Virus record (IMG/VR): IMGVR_UViG_3300008050_000181
Span: 1 to 31,049 of that record
From: a virus
DNA length: 31,049 nt
Reading direction: 5' to 3' (one strand)
The notes under the pieces are model-generated. The model ran no database searches, was not told the DNA's origin, and saw only the letters and a list, made by a program, of their open reading frames with translations. The translations under genes and the position numbers were made by a program. This document shows positions 22,198 through 30,271 of this stretch, piece by piece. Every line of letters starts with the position of its first letter. Positions within the stretch are counted from its first letter, which is position 1.

Positions 22198-22236
22198 GTC
22201 TGTATGTCCTTTTGTTACCGGTTGCAGCCGGTGTGA
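22198..22236. repeat. Gap holding one copy of a 16-base repeat
   Basis: CCGGTTGCAGCCGGTG lies at 22218-22233 and again, exactly, at 30250-30265 in the gap before terL. The core CCGG-TTGCAG-CCGG is nearly palindromic and could form a small stem or bind a protein. Confidence 0.6.
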
Positions 22237-22665
22237 TTAGCTGTTCTGATATGCTACAAAGTAGGTTTGCATTATTTGATAAACGGCGCGCCCTGTGCCG
22301 TCCTGCTGCGCTAACATCTGATCTTGCTGGGATTCAAGGTGTAGGGTGTCGAACGTGATCGAATCTGCACCGATAGTCACCGTCATACGCCCGCCGTCTA
22401 GGAGCGCTTCTACGTCCTCGCCCATTGTGTAGAGCGTAGTCGGGTTGTCCCCGTACCAAGTGAACGTCGCGCGCGCGTATTTGAGCGTACTAACGCCGCC
22501 CATGTGGTGGTGGGGCGTAGTGGCGTCGCGCTCGAAGACGCCTAGCGGGTAGTCTGCGCCCTGCGGGGCCGCCCCTGGATATACGCGGGTTCCTAACGTC
22601 GCGCCTAGCGTGGCGTCGTCTACGATGAGTTTACGTATTGCTGTTTCTGGCCTAAGCGCCGCCAT
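22237..22665 (-). CDS. Tail completion / DUF3168-type protein
   Basis: A 142-residue protein with ETAIRKLIVDDATLGATLGT, RVYPGAAPQGADYPLGVFER and a C-terminal VYQIMQTYFVAYQNS, the layout of the DUF3168/gp17 family that caps the head-proximal tail end. The ATG at 22665 overlaps the preceding gene by 14 bases. It lies between the gp10-like and tail tube genes, as in HK97-like phages. Confidence 0.8.
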   Translation of the reverse strand: MAALRPETAIRKLIVDDATLGATLGTRVYPGAAPQGADYPLGVFERDATTPHHHMGGVSTLKYARATFTWYGDNPTTLYTMGEDVEALLDGGRMTVTIGADSITFDTLHLESQQDQMLAQQDGTGRAVYQIMQTYFVAYQNS

Positions 22666-23224
22666 GTTTCCTCAATTCTTCGCGCACCACTTGGGCGTAG
22701 GTGCTGATCGCCTTCGTTTCGTTTTGCTCTAATGCCGGTTCCATGAACGGTTGCGCGGGTGATCCTGGGTGTTGTACCTGTACCTTCCGCCCTGGTAGGT
22801 GCGTGACATGGGGCGCGGTGCCGCCCTCGATTAGGTGCGCTGTGTGGTAAGGGACGTGTTTTCGTATCGACGTTTTACCCGTCACAGGGTTTATTACCGT
22901 CTTGACGCCCGTTACCTTCGCATCGGTGCGAACGCCTACCGCTGCGATCTCTATCGCCCCGCGCTGGTAGCTCTTACGCTTAATTCCTAGCGCCTTCGCC
23001 ACCGTCTTCGATATGGGCCGCACCTTGGCGCGCGCTGTCTGTATCACGGGGCGTACCGCCTTAGCCATGCCCTTCTTTAGAATCCGCTTGCCGGTCTTCT
23101 TTTCCAGGCGCTCGAATTCTTTGATCAACTCTTCATCACCGAAGACGAAATCACGCCCACCAACTACACCGGATCGCCGCGTCGATGTTCTTAGGCGTCG
23201 CGGGTGCGCTCGGTTGATACTCAT
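22652..23224 (-). CDS. HK97 gp10-like head-tail protein
   Basis: A 190-residue basic protein. The ATG at 23224 overlaps the previous stop (ATGA), so it is preferred over one five codons upstream. The middle reads ELIKEFERLEKKTGKRILKK, then GMAKAVRPVIQTARAKVRPI, and the C-terminal third has YHTAHLIEGGTAPHVTH and PGSPAQPFMEPALEQNET, both hallmarks of the HK97 gp10 family. It acts at the head-tail joint. Confidence 0.9.
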   Translation of the reverse strand: MSINRAHPRRLRTSTRRSGVVGGRDFVFGDEELIKEFERLEKKTGKRILKKGMAKAVRPVIQTARAKVRPISKTVAKALGIKRKSYQRGAIEIAAVGVRTDAKVTGVKTVINPVTGKTSIRKHVPYHTAHLIEGGTAPHVTHLPGRKVQVQHPGSPAQPFMEPALEQNETKAISTYAQVVREELRKHGGA

Positions 23225-23538
23225 AACGCCTCTTCGCACTTGAGGATCATATTGATGTTTCGCTCGTGCGGGTTTATGATCTCTTTGATATAGAGATACC
23301 GCGCGCCGTACTTGATCCGCATATCAACCGTCACTGTTGACAGGTGCCGGATCTCTACGTCGTGCACCCGTGCCGCGTCGGGTACTGCCCCTTGCCACCC
23401 CTCACGCCCGCCCGTGGGTGATATACGCGCCTGGACCGTGGCGTGTGTACTCCACGACTCAAAGGGGAATCCACTAGCGTCCTGTGATTCGGTCTTGGAT
23501 TGGATTACAACCCTATGGCGAAGTGAGCCTGCTCTCAT
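23221..23538 (-). CDS. Head closure / head-tail adaptor
   Basis: A 105-residue protein that starts MRAGSLRHRVVIQSKTESQD and contains FPFESWSTHATVQARISPTG, the usual beginning of SPP1 gp16-like head-tail adaptors (Phage_H_T_join). DVEIRHLSTVTVDMRIKYG and RYLYIKEIINPHERNI complete the family pattern. Its ATG overlaps the end of the connector gene by 26 bases. Confidence 0.9.
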   Translation of the reverse strand: MRAGSLRHRVVIQSKTESQDASGFPFESWSTHATVQARISPTGGREGWQGAVPDAARVHDVEIRHLSTVTVDMRIKYGARYLYIKEIINPHERNINMILKCEEAL

Positions 23539-24124
23539 ATACGTTAAACTCTCCCCTAAACATAGTTAACCCGTCGATCCGCCGTATACCCACCGGAAGC
23601 TCCACGGGCGATGCGCCCATTACTACCGCTTCCCGTGCTTCGTACCAGTGCGCCACCTTCAACCGGATGCCGTGCCGTATCAGTTCCGGTATATCGCTCG
23701 CGTCGTCGCCGTAGCCCGCGACATAGACGATAGTGATCGCGTCGTTGTCGCTGCGCGCCGTGGGCCAAGACGCCCCATAATTGAGATACACGCGCCCCGG
23801 TTCGTTCTTCGGGTTGACGGTGTAATTACTCGTGCTGAATGTCTGCGTATTGCCGTTCGTGTCCACGTACTGTATGCTCGTGACGCTCTGTAGCGGCGGG
23901 CGCGGTAAGTCGATGTAGTCACTAGCAGGAAAGCGATCCAGCGTCAACGTGTACGTAGTCGTGATCAACGTCCGCCACGTTAGGCGCTCCGTATCGACGC
24001 GCGCCGCCAGGATCAACGCGTCAATGTACGTGTCGTCATCGGAGTGATCGACGCGTAGATGCGTCTTCGCCTCGGCGGTTGTTAGTGGCTCGGTTGTTGC
24101 CGCTGTTGTGACACTAACTGGCAT
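23513..24124 (-). CDS. Head-tail connector, gp6/phiE125 gp8-like
   Basis: A 203-residue protein. TTAEAKTHLRVDHSDDDTYI at 17-36, followed by a helical DALILAARVDTERLTWRTLI and QSVTSIQYVDTNG, is the standard pattern of gp6-type connectors that sit under the portal. VYVAGYGDDASDIPELIRHG and IRLKVAHWYEAREAV form the C-terminal part. It overlaps the upstream small gene by 11 bases. Confidence 0.88.
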   Translation of the reverse strand: MPVSVTTAATTEPLTTAEAKTHLRVDHSDDDTYIDALILAARVDTERLTWRTLITTTYTLTLDRFPASDYIDLPRPPLQSVTSIQYVDTNGNTQTFSTSNYTVNPKNEPGRVYLNYGASWPTARSDNDAITIVYVAGYGDDASDIPELIRHGIRLKVAHWYEAREAVVMGASPVELPVGIRRIDGLTMFRGEFNVYESRLTSP

Positions 24125-24335
24125 TCTTATTGCTCAATGTCGGTGTTTTCGCCTTCGGGCGCGCCTTCGGTTTCGGCTTCGGTGCCGGTGTCGCCGCAGC
24201 GATCCACTTCTCGGCGAGGGCGATAGCGATCAGATCTTCGCACTCGATCTGCACGGTTTCGCCCTTCACGAAATCGCGAACATGAATACCACGCGCCGCG
24301 CCTTTAAAGTCTTTTAGTACTTTGTACTGTGTCAT
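24114..24335 (-). CDS. Small protein with Lys/Pro/Ala tail
   Basis: A 73-residue protein from the ATG at 24335, which has AGGGGATTTC in front; earlier in-frame codons lie inside a hairpin. The N-terminal 50 residues are a small compact domain (VLKDFKGAARGIHVRDFVKG, ETVQIECEDLIAIALAEKWI). The tail is a repeat of APKPKPKARPKAKTP. Proteins of this kind often sit just after capsid genes; the function is unknown. Confidence 0.7.
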   Translation of the reverse strand: MTQYKVLKDFKGAARGIHVRDFVKGETVQIECEDLIAIALAEKWIAAATPAPKPKPKARPKAKTPTLSNKNAS

Positions 24336-24348
24336 GAAATCCCCTAAT

Positions 24349-24376
24349 CGCGGGCGTGACACATGCCACGCCCGCG
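24349..24376 (-). promoter_or_regulatory. Strong intercistronic hairpin after the capsid genes
   Basis: CGCGGGCGTG (24349-24358) pairs with CACGCCCGCG (24367-24376), giving a 10-base GC-rich stem and an 8-base loop between the capsid accessory gene and the next gene. No T run follows on the minus strand, so it is more likely an RNA stabiliser/processing stem or a partial attenuator than a full terminator. Confidence 0.6.
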
Positions 24377-24399
24377 AGGGTTAATTGGGGTTTACCGCC

Positions 24400-24852
24400 T
24401 TAGCTAGCAGGGCGGAAGCTGGGCGCGCCTTTGATAACCGCGACGCTTGCCGGGTTGCCATTGGTCAACGTGCCCGTAGGCGTGATCGTTACCTTGATGA
24501 AACGTTCGCCGCCGATATACGCCAACTGATAGATCGCATCATCTTCGGCGGCATCGTCAACCGTGACAACTACACCACTTGCAGCCGTAGCGCCTACGAT
24601 CTCGGTGCTGTCTACGTTGCTGTAGCTGCCCGCGCTGCCGGTGCCATCGTCGGCGGCGTGTTCAAGTTTCAGGGTGAAGTAGTTAGATCCGCTAAGGGTG
24701 TCGCCCCCATTGGCCCCGATGGCGAAGGAAATCAGAGCGCCGTCGAATCCCTGAAGATCCACATCACTCGATGCCACCGCACCGCCGCCACTCGTGACGG
24801 TCTGCGGGGTGATAGCGTTAACCGCCACCAATTTGCTGTCCATGTCTGTCAT
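24400..24852 (-). CDS. Capsid accessory protein, possible decoration protein
   Basis: A 150-residue beta-rich protein directly after the major capsid gene. VAVNAITPQTVTSGGGAVAS, DVDLQGFDGALISFAIGANG and GERFIKVTITPTGTLTNG make a jelly-roll-like pattern seen in phage proteins at this position. It may be a head decoration or fibre protein; no specific family is certain. The ATG at 24852 has GGAGATATATACA in front. Confidence 0.65.
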   Translation of the reverse strand: MTDMDSKLVAVNAITPQTVTSGGGAVASSDVDLQGFDGALISFAIGANGGDTLSGSNYFTLKLEHAADDGTGSAGSYSNVDSTEIVGATAASGVVVTVDDAAEDDAIYQLAYIGGERFIKVTITPTGTLTNGNPASVAVIKGAPSFRPAS

Positions 24853-24868
24853 TGTATATATCTCCGGT

Positions 24869-24890
24869 GGGGCGAGGTTTCCCCCGCCCC
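24869..24890 (-). promoter_or_regulatory. Hairpin between capsid and accessory gene
   Basis: GGGGCG (24869-24874) and CGCCCC (24885-24890) form a 6-base GC stem with a 10-base loop, just before the Shine-Dalgarno of the accessory gene. It could tune translation or transcript stability. Confidence 0.45.
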
Positions 24891-24905
24891 GTGTTGGGTT
24901 TAAAC

Positions 24906-26150
24906 TTAGCTAGAGGCGAACTTCATGACCTTAATCGCGTCATGGTTCGTAACGTCGCCGCCTACGCGGGAGGTCACGAACAACGTGATATACCCGCGAT
25001 TGGTGAACGGATCGCGCAGGACAGTAACGCCCTGGCGGTCCACAACGGTGTATCCGCTCATGAAATTACCGAAGGCAACCGAGAGCGAGTTAGCCGCGAC
25101 GGCGGGCATGTCTTCCGCCTCTACGATGCCGTACCCAAGGAGGGTAGACGGTTCGCCCGCCGCGAGGCCGGGTTGCCAAATGGTATTCCCGTCGCCGTCG
25201 ATGAACTTCATCACGTCCGCGACGCGATCCTTACTCATCATCCACTTAGCGCCCGCACGGTATGCAGCTTTCAAGCTGTACGCACAGGTGATCAGGGCAA
25301 GGTGAGGGTTAGTCGATCCCCAAGCGCCCGCCGCCCCCGTAGCCGTATACTCGATCTGCTCGGTTGTGGGCGAAGTTGCGGCGGTGTAGTCCAGGAATCC
25401 ACGCGGGCGATCTACGCCGTTGCCGGTGATAAACGCGGTGTTCTGCGCTACCGTCTGCTGTTCGGCGATGTCCGCGTTGAGCCAACCTTCAACGTCGAAG
25501 GCGGCGTCATCGAGCATCTTCGTAGTAGCCAACGCCTGCGCGTACTGCTCGTGCGTTTCGATCCGCTTCAAGCCAACCGTGGGGGTGCTGGTGTCGCTGG
25601 TGCTTTCCAACTCGGTACGCCATGCCGTCGAGGATACGCCGGTTTTGCGCGCCACTTCGTAGGCACTCGTAGACACGTTAACGACGCGGGCACACTGCCG
25701 CATGGGCGAGGTTTCCGTAACAAGATCAATGATGTCGGGATCCTGCGTCACGCTGTAAAACACGCCGCCATCACCGTCGTTAGACAAGTTAAGGCTTTTA
25801 ACCTGGGGGGCGTTGATCTCTTCAAGCGCCGCGCCGTCACCCTTACGGATATACAACTCGCGGGCCGCCTTCAACTTGTCGGCGTTGATCGATTTCCCGC
25901 TAAACGTCGGGGCGTTGATCTGCTCTTCCAGGTCGGCGATCTGCTCCTGTGCAGCCTTGGCGCTGGCTTCGGCGCTGTCCTTCGCGGTGCTAAGATCGGC
26001 GAGACTAGCCGCCATCTTGTCTACCTTCTCACCAAGGAGGGGATCGGCGTCGCCCTTCTTCTCGATCTGGTCCAGGCGTTCGGCGTTAGCCTTCTTGAAT
26101 TCGGCAAACTCCGATCCCAGTTTTGAAATTACGTCGCTTATCTCGCTCAT
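24906..26150 (-). CDS. Major capsid protein, HK97 fold
   Basis: A 414-residue protein. The first 90-100 residues are a charged coiled coil (FAEFKKANAERLDQIEKKGD, AASLADLSTAKDSAEASAKA), the delta (scaffold) domain removed by the protease in HK97-type heads. The body includes ELYIRKGDGAALEEINAPQV, CARVVNVSTSAYEVARKTG, WLNADIAEQQTVAQNTAFIT, GNGVDRPRGFLDY and a C-terminal RDPFTNRGYITLFVTSRVGG, all typical of the HK97 capsid family. It follows the protease stop at once. Confidence 0.95.
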   Translation of the reverse strand: MSEISDVISKLGSEFAEFKKANAERLDQIEKKGDADPLLGEKVDKMAASLADLSTAKDSAEASAKAAQEQIADLEEQINAPTFSGKSINADKLKAARELYIRKGDGAALEEINAPQVKSLNLSNDGDGGVFYSVTQDPDIIDLVTETSPMRQCARVVNVSTSAYEVARKTGVSSTAWRTELESTSDTSTPTVGLKRIETHEQYAQALATTKMLDDAAFDVEGWLNADIAEQQTVAQNTAFITGNGVDRPRGFLDYTAATSPTTEQIEYTATGAAGAWGSTNPHLALITCAYSLKAAYRAGAKWMMSKDRVADVMKFIDGDGNTIWQPGLAAGEPSTLLGYGIVEAEDMPAVAANSLSVAFGNFMSGYTVVDRQGVTVLRDPFTNRGYITLFVTSRVGGDVTNHDAIKVMKFASS

Positions 26151-26152
26151 TA

Positions 26153-26815
26153 TTAAAGTCCTTTTACCTCTTGCAGGAGGTTTTCTAGTTCGGTTAATGT
26201 TTCTTTACTTACTGCCGTATCCCCGCCCGCGTCACGCTGCGCCAATACGTTGTAGCCCTCGGCCAACAGAGCCTTAGACTGTTTATTGCTTAGCCCTGCG
26301 TCGCGTAGGGTTTTTTCTAATTCTCGTTTGGTGGGTATACGCCCATTCTTTACGGAGGTGAGACGCGCTTCGGTGTTCGCTGGAAATGGCACCAATGAGA
26401 CTTCCCACAGATCGATCTCTTTGATCCGGTTCGCGCCCGCTTTCTCGTCCCATTCCTGGCCGCCATCGGGTATCGTAAATCCGATGCTAAGCCCGTCGAG
26501 CGCCCCGCCCTTAGCAAGCTCGTATTGCTCGCGCCCTTCCTGCGTATTAAGCAGGTAATGCCCCTTTAGCCACAGCCCGTGATCGTCCTCGCGGATTTCG
26601 TCCCATACACCACATAGCCGCGTCATATCGTGAAACGCGAGCATCTTGGGCATTGCGCCGCGTTCCTGGTGCGCCTCGATGGTGTTGGTATATGCCCCTT
26701 TATCCACGATGTCGTAGTGATCGTCCAGTACGCCGAAGACTGATCCGTATCCCTCAACGGTGCCAGTATCATCATCGTGCGCCTTTACCTGGAACCCGGT
26801 ATTACATTTCCTCAT
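26153..26815 (-). CDS. Prohead protease, HK97 family
   Basis: A 220-residue protein. The start at 26815 overlaps the portal stop by 14 bases and has AGGAGGGG upstream; the longer frame upstream is antisense-type shadow of the portal. EGYGSVFGVLDDHYDIVDKG, then LAFHDMTRLCGVWDEI with catalytic His 62, GALDGLSIGF with catalytic Ser 110, and WEVSLVPFPAN (137-147) are the family motifs. It cleaves the capsid delta domain during head maturation. Confidence 0.93.
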   Translation of the reverse strand: MRKCNTGFQVKAHDDDTGTVEGYGSVFGVLDDHYDIVDKGAYTNTIEAHQERGAMPKMLAFHDMTRLCGVWDEIREDDHGLWLKGHYLLNTQEGREQYELAKGGALDGLSIGFTIPDGGQEWDEKAGANRIKEIDLWEVSLVPFPANTEARLTSVKNGRIPTKRELEKTLRDAGLSNKQSKALLAEGYNVLAQRDAGGDTAVSKETLTELENLLQEVKGL

Positions 26816-27998
26816 TCTGATCCCCTCCTGCGCCCGCCATATTGAGCGGTTGCAAGTAAACCTCGCCGCCGTCATACGGTGGGTAGTCTTCGCGGGCGCG
26901 TACTTCGTTGGGCGAGTGTATGCCATTTTGAATCGCCGTCGAATACGCCGCCATACGCGTGGCAAGATCGCCCCGTACAAGGGCGTCCAGGTTAAATTTG
27001 ATGTATACCCGCCCGCGATCCTTTTCTGGCACTACGTAGCGGTTGATCGCGCTCTCTACGCGTTTTGCAAGCGGTGCCATAGCATGCATATTGAACTCTA
27101 GAGACTGGTGTTCTATGTTGCTGAACGTCGCGTTATCCAGATCCCCGATCATGTGGGGGGGGACGCGGTAGATGCCCGCGATCTCGCTGCGCTGGTATTT
27201 CCGCGTGGCAAGGAACTGGACGTCCTCGTTCGTCATTGATATAGGCGTAAACTCTGCGCCCATCTCCAGGATCGCGGTTTTCCCGCTGTTCTCGCCGCTA
27301 TAGTTCTCGTTCCACTGCCGGGCTAACCGTTCGTAGTCGGAGTCTTCCAGGGCGTGGGGAATCTTCACCGCACCCGAAGGGCGGGCACCTTGCCGGAAGG
27401 TGTTCGCCCCGTGCCGTTCCGCCGCGAGTCCCAGCCCTATAGCCTCGCGCGCCTGCCTGATCGGTGATAGGCCCGTGACGCCGTCGCGTGACATCAACTT
27501 AATATGCAGGATCTGATCGCTGGTTAGAACGTCACCCCCTGGAACGCTAAGCCCTGGCACCGTGTATACGATCCGCTGCGCCGTGGCATCCCATTCCGCC
27601 GTCACGTCTTTAGCCGGTAGGGGAAGAAACGATGTAACCTCCCCGCGCCGCCGCTGCATAACCGCGTAATAGTTGCCGCCCATATCAAGATCAAGGCAAA
27701 TCTTCTCGAGAAACTCGAACGGCGTCTGGTGCCCCGATGGGCGATTACGGAATAACTCCGCGAGGTGGTGATCGCGTAGGATCGCGTTCGTGCCGTCTTC
27801 CTGCACTTCGCACACACTCACCGGTAGCTGGGCGAAGGATTCACTACGGACGCGCGCACAGGCGAAGACGGTCGCCATCTGTAGCGCGGTTGTCTCGTTA
27901 ACCGCAACGCCCGCCGTTGAGCCTGCCGCCGCCAAAAATAGCGCGTCTTTTAGCTCACCGGATGACGTGATAGATTTACGCTTTAACCAATCGAACAT
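26802..27998 (-). CDS. Portal protein, HK97 gp3-like
   Basis: A 398-residue protein starting MFDWLKRKSI. VNETTALQMATVFACARVRS near residue 40, ELFRNRPSGHQTPFEFLEKI, YYAVMQRRRGEVTSFLPLPA, ILHIKLMSRDGVTGLSPIRQ and YRVPPHMIGDLDNATFSNIE form the HK97 gp3 portal pattern in the right order. It forms the dodecameric DNA channel of the head. Its Shine-Dalgarno is weak (GAGA) and a hairpin lies 23 bases upstream. Confidence 0.94.
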   Translation of the reverse strand: MFDWLKRKSITSSGELKDALFLAAAGSTAGVAVNETTALQMATVFACARVRSESFAQLPVSVCEVQEDGTNAILRDHHLAELFRNRPSGHQTPFEFLEKICLDLDMGGNYYAVMQRRRGEVTSFLPLPAKDVTAEWDATAQRIVYTVPGLSVPGGDVLTSDQILHIKLMSRDGVTGLSPIRQAREAIGLGLAAERHGANTFRQGARPSGAVKIPHALEDSDYERLARQWNENYSGENSGKTAILEMGAEFTPISMTNEDVQFLATRKYQRSEIAGIYRVPPHMIGDLDNATFSNIEHQSLEFNMHAMAPLAKRVESAINRYVVPEKDRGRVYIKFNLDALVRGDLATRMAAYSTAIQNGIHSPNEVRAREDYPPYDGGEVYLQPLNMAGAGGDQNEEM

Positions 27999-28020
27999 TA
28001 AGATCTCGCGTTAAAAGATA

Positions 28021-28073
28021 AAAGCACCGCACGATCATGCGACGAACGTCACATATAGATCGGGCGGTGCTTT
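28021..28073 (-). terminator. Hairpin with T-rich tail before portal
   Basis: AAAGCACCGC (28021-28030) pairs with GCGGTGCTTT (28064-28073); CGATC (28032-28036) with GATCG (28058-28062) extends the stem. On the minus strand the stem is followed by TTTTATCTTTT, as in an intrinsic terminator. It separates the packaging genes from the portal, so late transcription must read through it or restart. Confidence 0.6.
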
Positions 28074-28112
28074 GGAAGGCGCACGGGCCGGTACTGTAAA
28101 ATGTAGGGGCGT

Positions 28113-28217
28113 CTACTTGCCCAGGATCGCCGTTAGTTCGGCGCGCGCCTTAGCTGCGCCGCGCTCATGGCGTCGGATTAATTCCTGTAGTTTACGTATA
28201 TGAGCCTGTTTTGTCAC
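28113..28217 (-). CDS. Possible 34-residue basic helical protein
   Basis: An ORF from a GTG at 28217 to a TAG at 28113. The peptide TKQAHIRKLQELIRRHERGA is followed by AKARAELTAILGK; it is basic and predicted fully helical. No clear Shine-Dalgarno is seen. It fills the gap between the zinc-ribbon gene and the portal hairpin, which is the main argument for it. Confidence 0.4.
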   Translation of the reverse strand: MTKQAHIRKLQELIRRHERGAAKARAELTAILGK

Positions 28218-28228
28218 AAGGTATTATC

Positions 28229-28411
28229 TCACGGATCCGCGTAATCGGGGGTATACCCCGGATTATGTGGCTCCCATTGCTCGTGGGTGTTGAACTTGTA
28301 CCCGCACCCATTACAACGGTAGTTGCGCCACGTATACGGCGCGGTATCCGACGCCACTACGTCACGCACGATCCGTGTCTCCGCTTTCTTACCGCATTCA
28401 GGGCATATCAT
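28229..28411 (-). CDS. Zinc-ribbon protein, NrdR-like finger
   Basis: A 60-residue protein with CPEC at 3-6 and CNGC at 33-36, a four-Cys zinc ribbon. The layout MICPECGKKAETRIVRDVVA, RNYRCNGCGYKFNTHEQ resembles the N-terminal ribbon of the NrdR regulator, but the ATP-cone is absent. It overlaps its neighbour by ATGA. It may be a small transcription-related late protein or help packaging; this is not shown. Confidence 0.7.
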   Translation of the reverse strand: MICPECGKKAETRIVRDVVASDTAPYTWRNYRCNGCGYKFNTHEQWEPHNPGYTPDYADP

Positions 28412-28602
28412 TCACCCGCCTTATGTGGTGTTGTTTTCCATTCCAGATCGCCCGTTTTACTGTCGTAATGGGCGCAACCCTGATCTATAGCCCTGTTTAT
28501 ATTCTGTTCTTCCTGCGCTGATCTGGTCATTACCGCCGCGATTAGTAGACTAATCATAGCGACTAATACCAGGATCGCCGCCCATTCGGTGCCGTCACTC
28601 AT
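28408..28602 (-). CDS. Small membrane protein between TerL and portal
   Basis: A 64-residue protein joined by ATGA to terL and to the zinc-ribbon gene. One hydrophobic span (WAAILVLVAMISLLIAAVMT, about 7-26) follows a short acidic start, and the rest is polar (RSAQEEQNINRAIDQGCAHY). It is a single-span membrane protein of unknown role. Confidence 0.65.
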   Translation of the reverse strand: MSDGTEWAAILVLVAMISLLIAAVMTRSAQEEQNINRAIDQGCAHYDSKTGDLEWKTTPHKAGE

Positions 28603-30128
28603 AAGAACCGGATCCCCTTCCCGCTGAACGGGCGTTGCTCCTCTTCTTTCGCCTGCATCGCCATCGCCAACGCCATCACCGCTGAAACGATGCCGTCTAT
28701 CTTCGCGCTGCTCTCCGCCTTGCCGGGTTTAAGGTTATCTTGGGCGTTCCTTATCAAGATTGCGTTGGACGCCTGCCACCGCATTACGTCTGAATCGCCG
28801 TGCCTGAACTCGCCACGGTTGACGAGGCGCAAGAATTCCGCCGTGGGTGCCGTCATGTTGAAGAAACTACACGCAAAGGAGGTTATATCCCAGCCGTCAC
28901 CCGCGAGGTTTTGACACAACTGCGCGCCCTGGAATAGCCGGTCAACCGCTAACGCCCCGTTTGCGTACTCCGCGCCGATCTCGTTTATGTGCGCCTGGAT
29001 CGTGTTGTAGTCGATCTCGTCGCCGGGTAGCACCGTGATCCACCCGTCCCGCTCCCATGCTTGATACGGGATTTGCCGCTTCCGTTCGTAGTCGCGCGCC
29101 GCCTTGCGCGGTATCCAATGCCACCATAACGCGTCGTAGCCGCCGCCCTCGCGATCATAGAGTAGGCACAGTGAACACATATCCGAAGTCGCGCCTACGT
29201 CAAGCGCCGCGCCCGCCACGTCGCGCCCCTTGTAGTCTTCCTTAACGAACGCGCCGTCATTAAGCGCCCATCTATCACTAGAGATCATACGTTCGTTGGT
29301 TTGTGTCCGTATGTTGAGATATAGCCGTTTAAACGTATTCTCATACGCGGGATCGTCCTGCGCGCGCTTACATTCGCGCTCCAGGAACTGCGTAGACACG
29401 CTTTTGCCTAGCATCGGGTTCGCTATAGCCCATGTTTCGGGGGATTTCCAGGCGTCGGGATCGTTGGTTTCGGGTGCCTGGTAGATAACAGGAAGGAAAT
29501 TGGGATCGCTTACGTCGCCGTCGCGTACCTTCTTGGCGTAGGCGAGGATCGTATTGCAGGCGGATTCGCGCTCGAAATCGCTCGTTGTGGCGTAGATCAT
29601 CAACGGATTTTGCCGCGCGCCCTGCGAAGTCTTCATCACGTCCAGCAATTCGCCGTTCGGGTAGGCGTGGATCTCGTCACCCAGAACCAAATGGGCGTTT
29701 AGTCCGTGTTTGGTGTTGGCGTCCGCCGTGAGTGCCCGGTAGATGCTCCCATCGGCTAGCAATTCGATGGCGCGATTCGTCTTGTATAGCTTCACCCGCT
29801 CGAGTAGCGCCGGGTTAGCCTCTACCTGCGCGTTAGCTATGTTCCGAATGATTGACGCCTGATCACGGTCCGCACCGAGGCTATAATTCTGCATTCGCGG
29901 TTCTGGGTCCACGAATAGCACCGCGTTCGCCACGGCGGCAAGGTAGGTACTCTTTGAATTCTTACGCGGTACGAAGTAGAGCGCCTCGTTATAGCGCCGG
30001 AAACCCGTGTCAACCGCGTACCACCCGAAGAGGTTGTAGGTAATCGCTAGCTCGTGCGGCTCCATGAGGTAGGGTTGGCCCGCTACCTTGCCCTCGATGT
30101 GGATTATGTGCTGTTGTATAAACTCCAC
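28599..30128 (-). CDS. terL: Terminase large subunit
   Basis: At least 509 residues from a GTG at 30128. The Walker A-like box is VPRKNSKST (53-61), with Ser where Gly is usual; Walker B is LVLGDEIHA (148-155); motif III is ATTS (180-183). A nuclease-domain start is seen at AGAALDVGATSDMCSLCLLY. FGWYAVDTGFRRYNEALYFV and KHGLNAHLVLGDE fit the TerL_1 family used by HK97-like phages. Upstream in frame the sequence still looks like TerL (ITILPGYDPHRDAEGYEF, DPERARPY) but no ATG/GTG/TTG is found before an in-frame TAG at 30411-30413. The true start is therefore uncertain. Confidence 0.92.
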   Translation of the reverse strand: MEFIQQHIIHIEGKVAGQPYLMEPHELAITYNLFGWYAVDTGFRRYNEALYFVPRKNSKSTYLAAVANAVLFVDPEPRMQNYSLGADRDQASIIRNIANAQVEANPALLERVKLYKTNRAIELLADGSIYRALTADANTKHGLNAHLVLGDEIHAYPNGELLDVMKTSQGARQNPLMIYATTSDFERESACNTILAYAKKVRDGDVSDPNFLPVIYQAPETNDPDAWKSPETWAIANPMLGKSVSTQFLERECKRAQDDPAYENTFKRLYLNIRTQTNERMISSDRWALNDGAFVKEDYKGRDVAGAALDVGATSDMCSLCLLYDREGGGYDALWWHWIPRKAARDYERKRQIPYQAWERDGWITVLPGDEIDYNTIQAHINEIGAEYANGALAVDRLFQGAQLCQNLAGDGWDITSFACSFFNMTAPTAEFLRLVNRGEFRHGDSDVMRWQASNAILIRNAQDNLKPGKAESSAKIDGIVSAVMALAMAMQAKEEEQRPFSGKGIRFL

Positions 30129-30271
30129 ATAAGGGCGCGCGCGCTCTGGATCGAACTCGTAACCCTCGGCGTCACGGTGCGGATCATACCCAGGCAGGAT
30201 CGTTATTAGCTCGGCGGGTGTAATGGTGGGGTGTGTCCCGTGTGGTTGCCCGGTTGCAGCCGGTGCTATAA

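Noticed and set aside
24852-26126. A 424-codon open frame on the plus strand opposite the major capsid gene
   Set aside because: It is the antisense of a certain gene in GC-rich DNA; the translation has no domain and no ribosome binding site.
26815-26980. A 55-residue extension of the prohead protease
   Set aside because: It reads out of frame through the portal gene; the start at 26815 has a strong Shine-Dalgarno.
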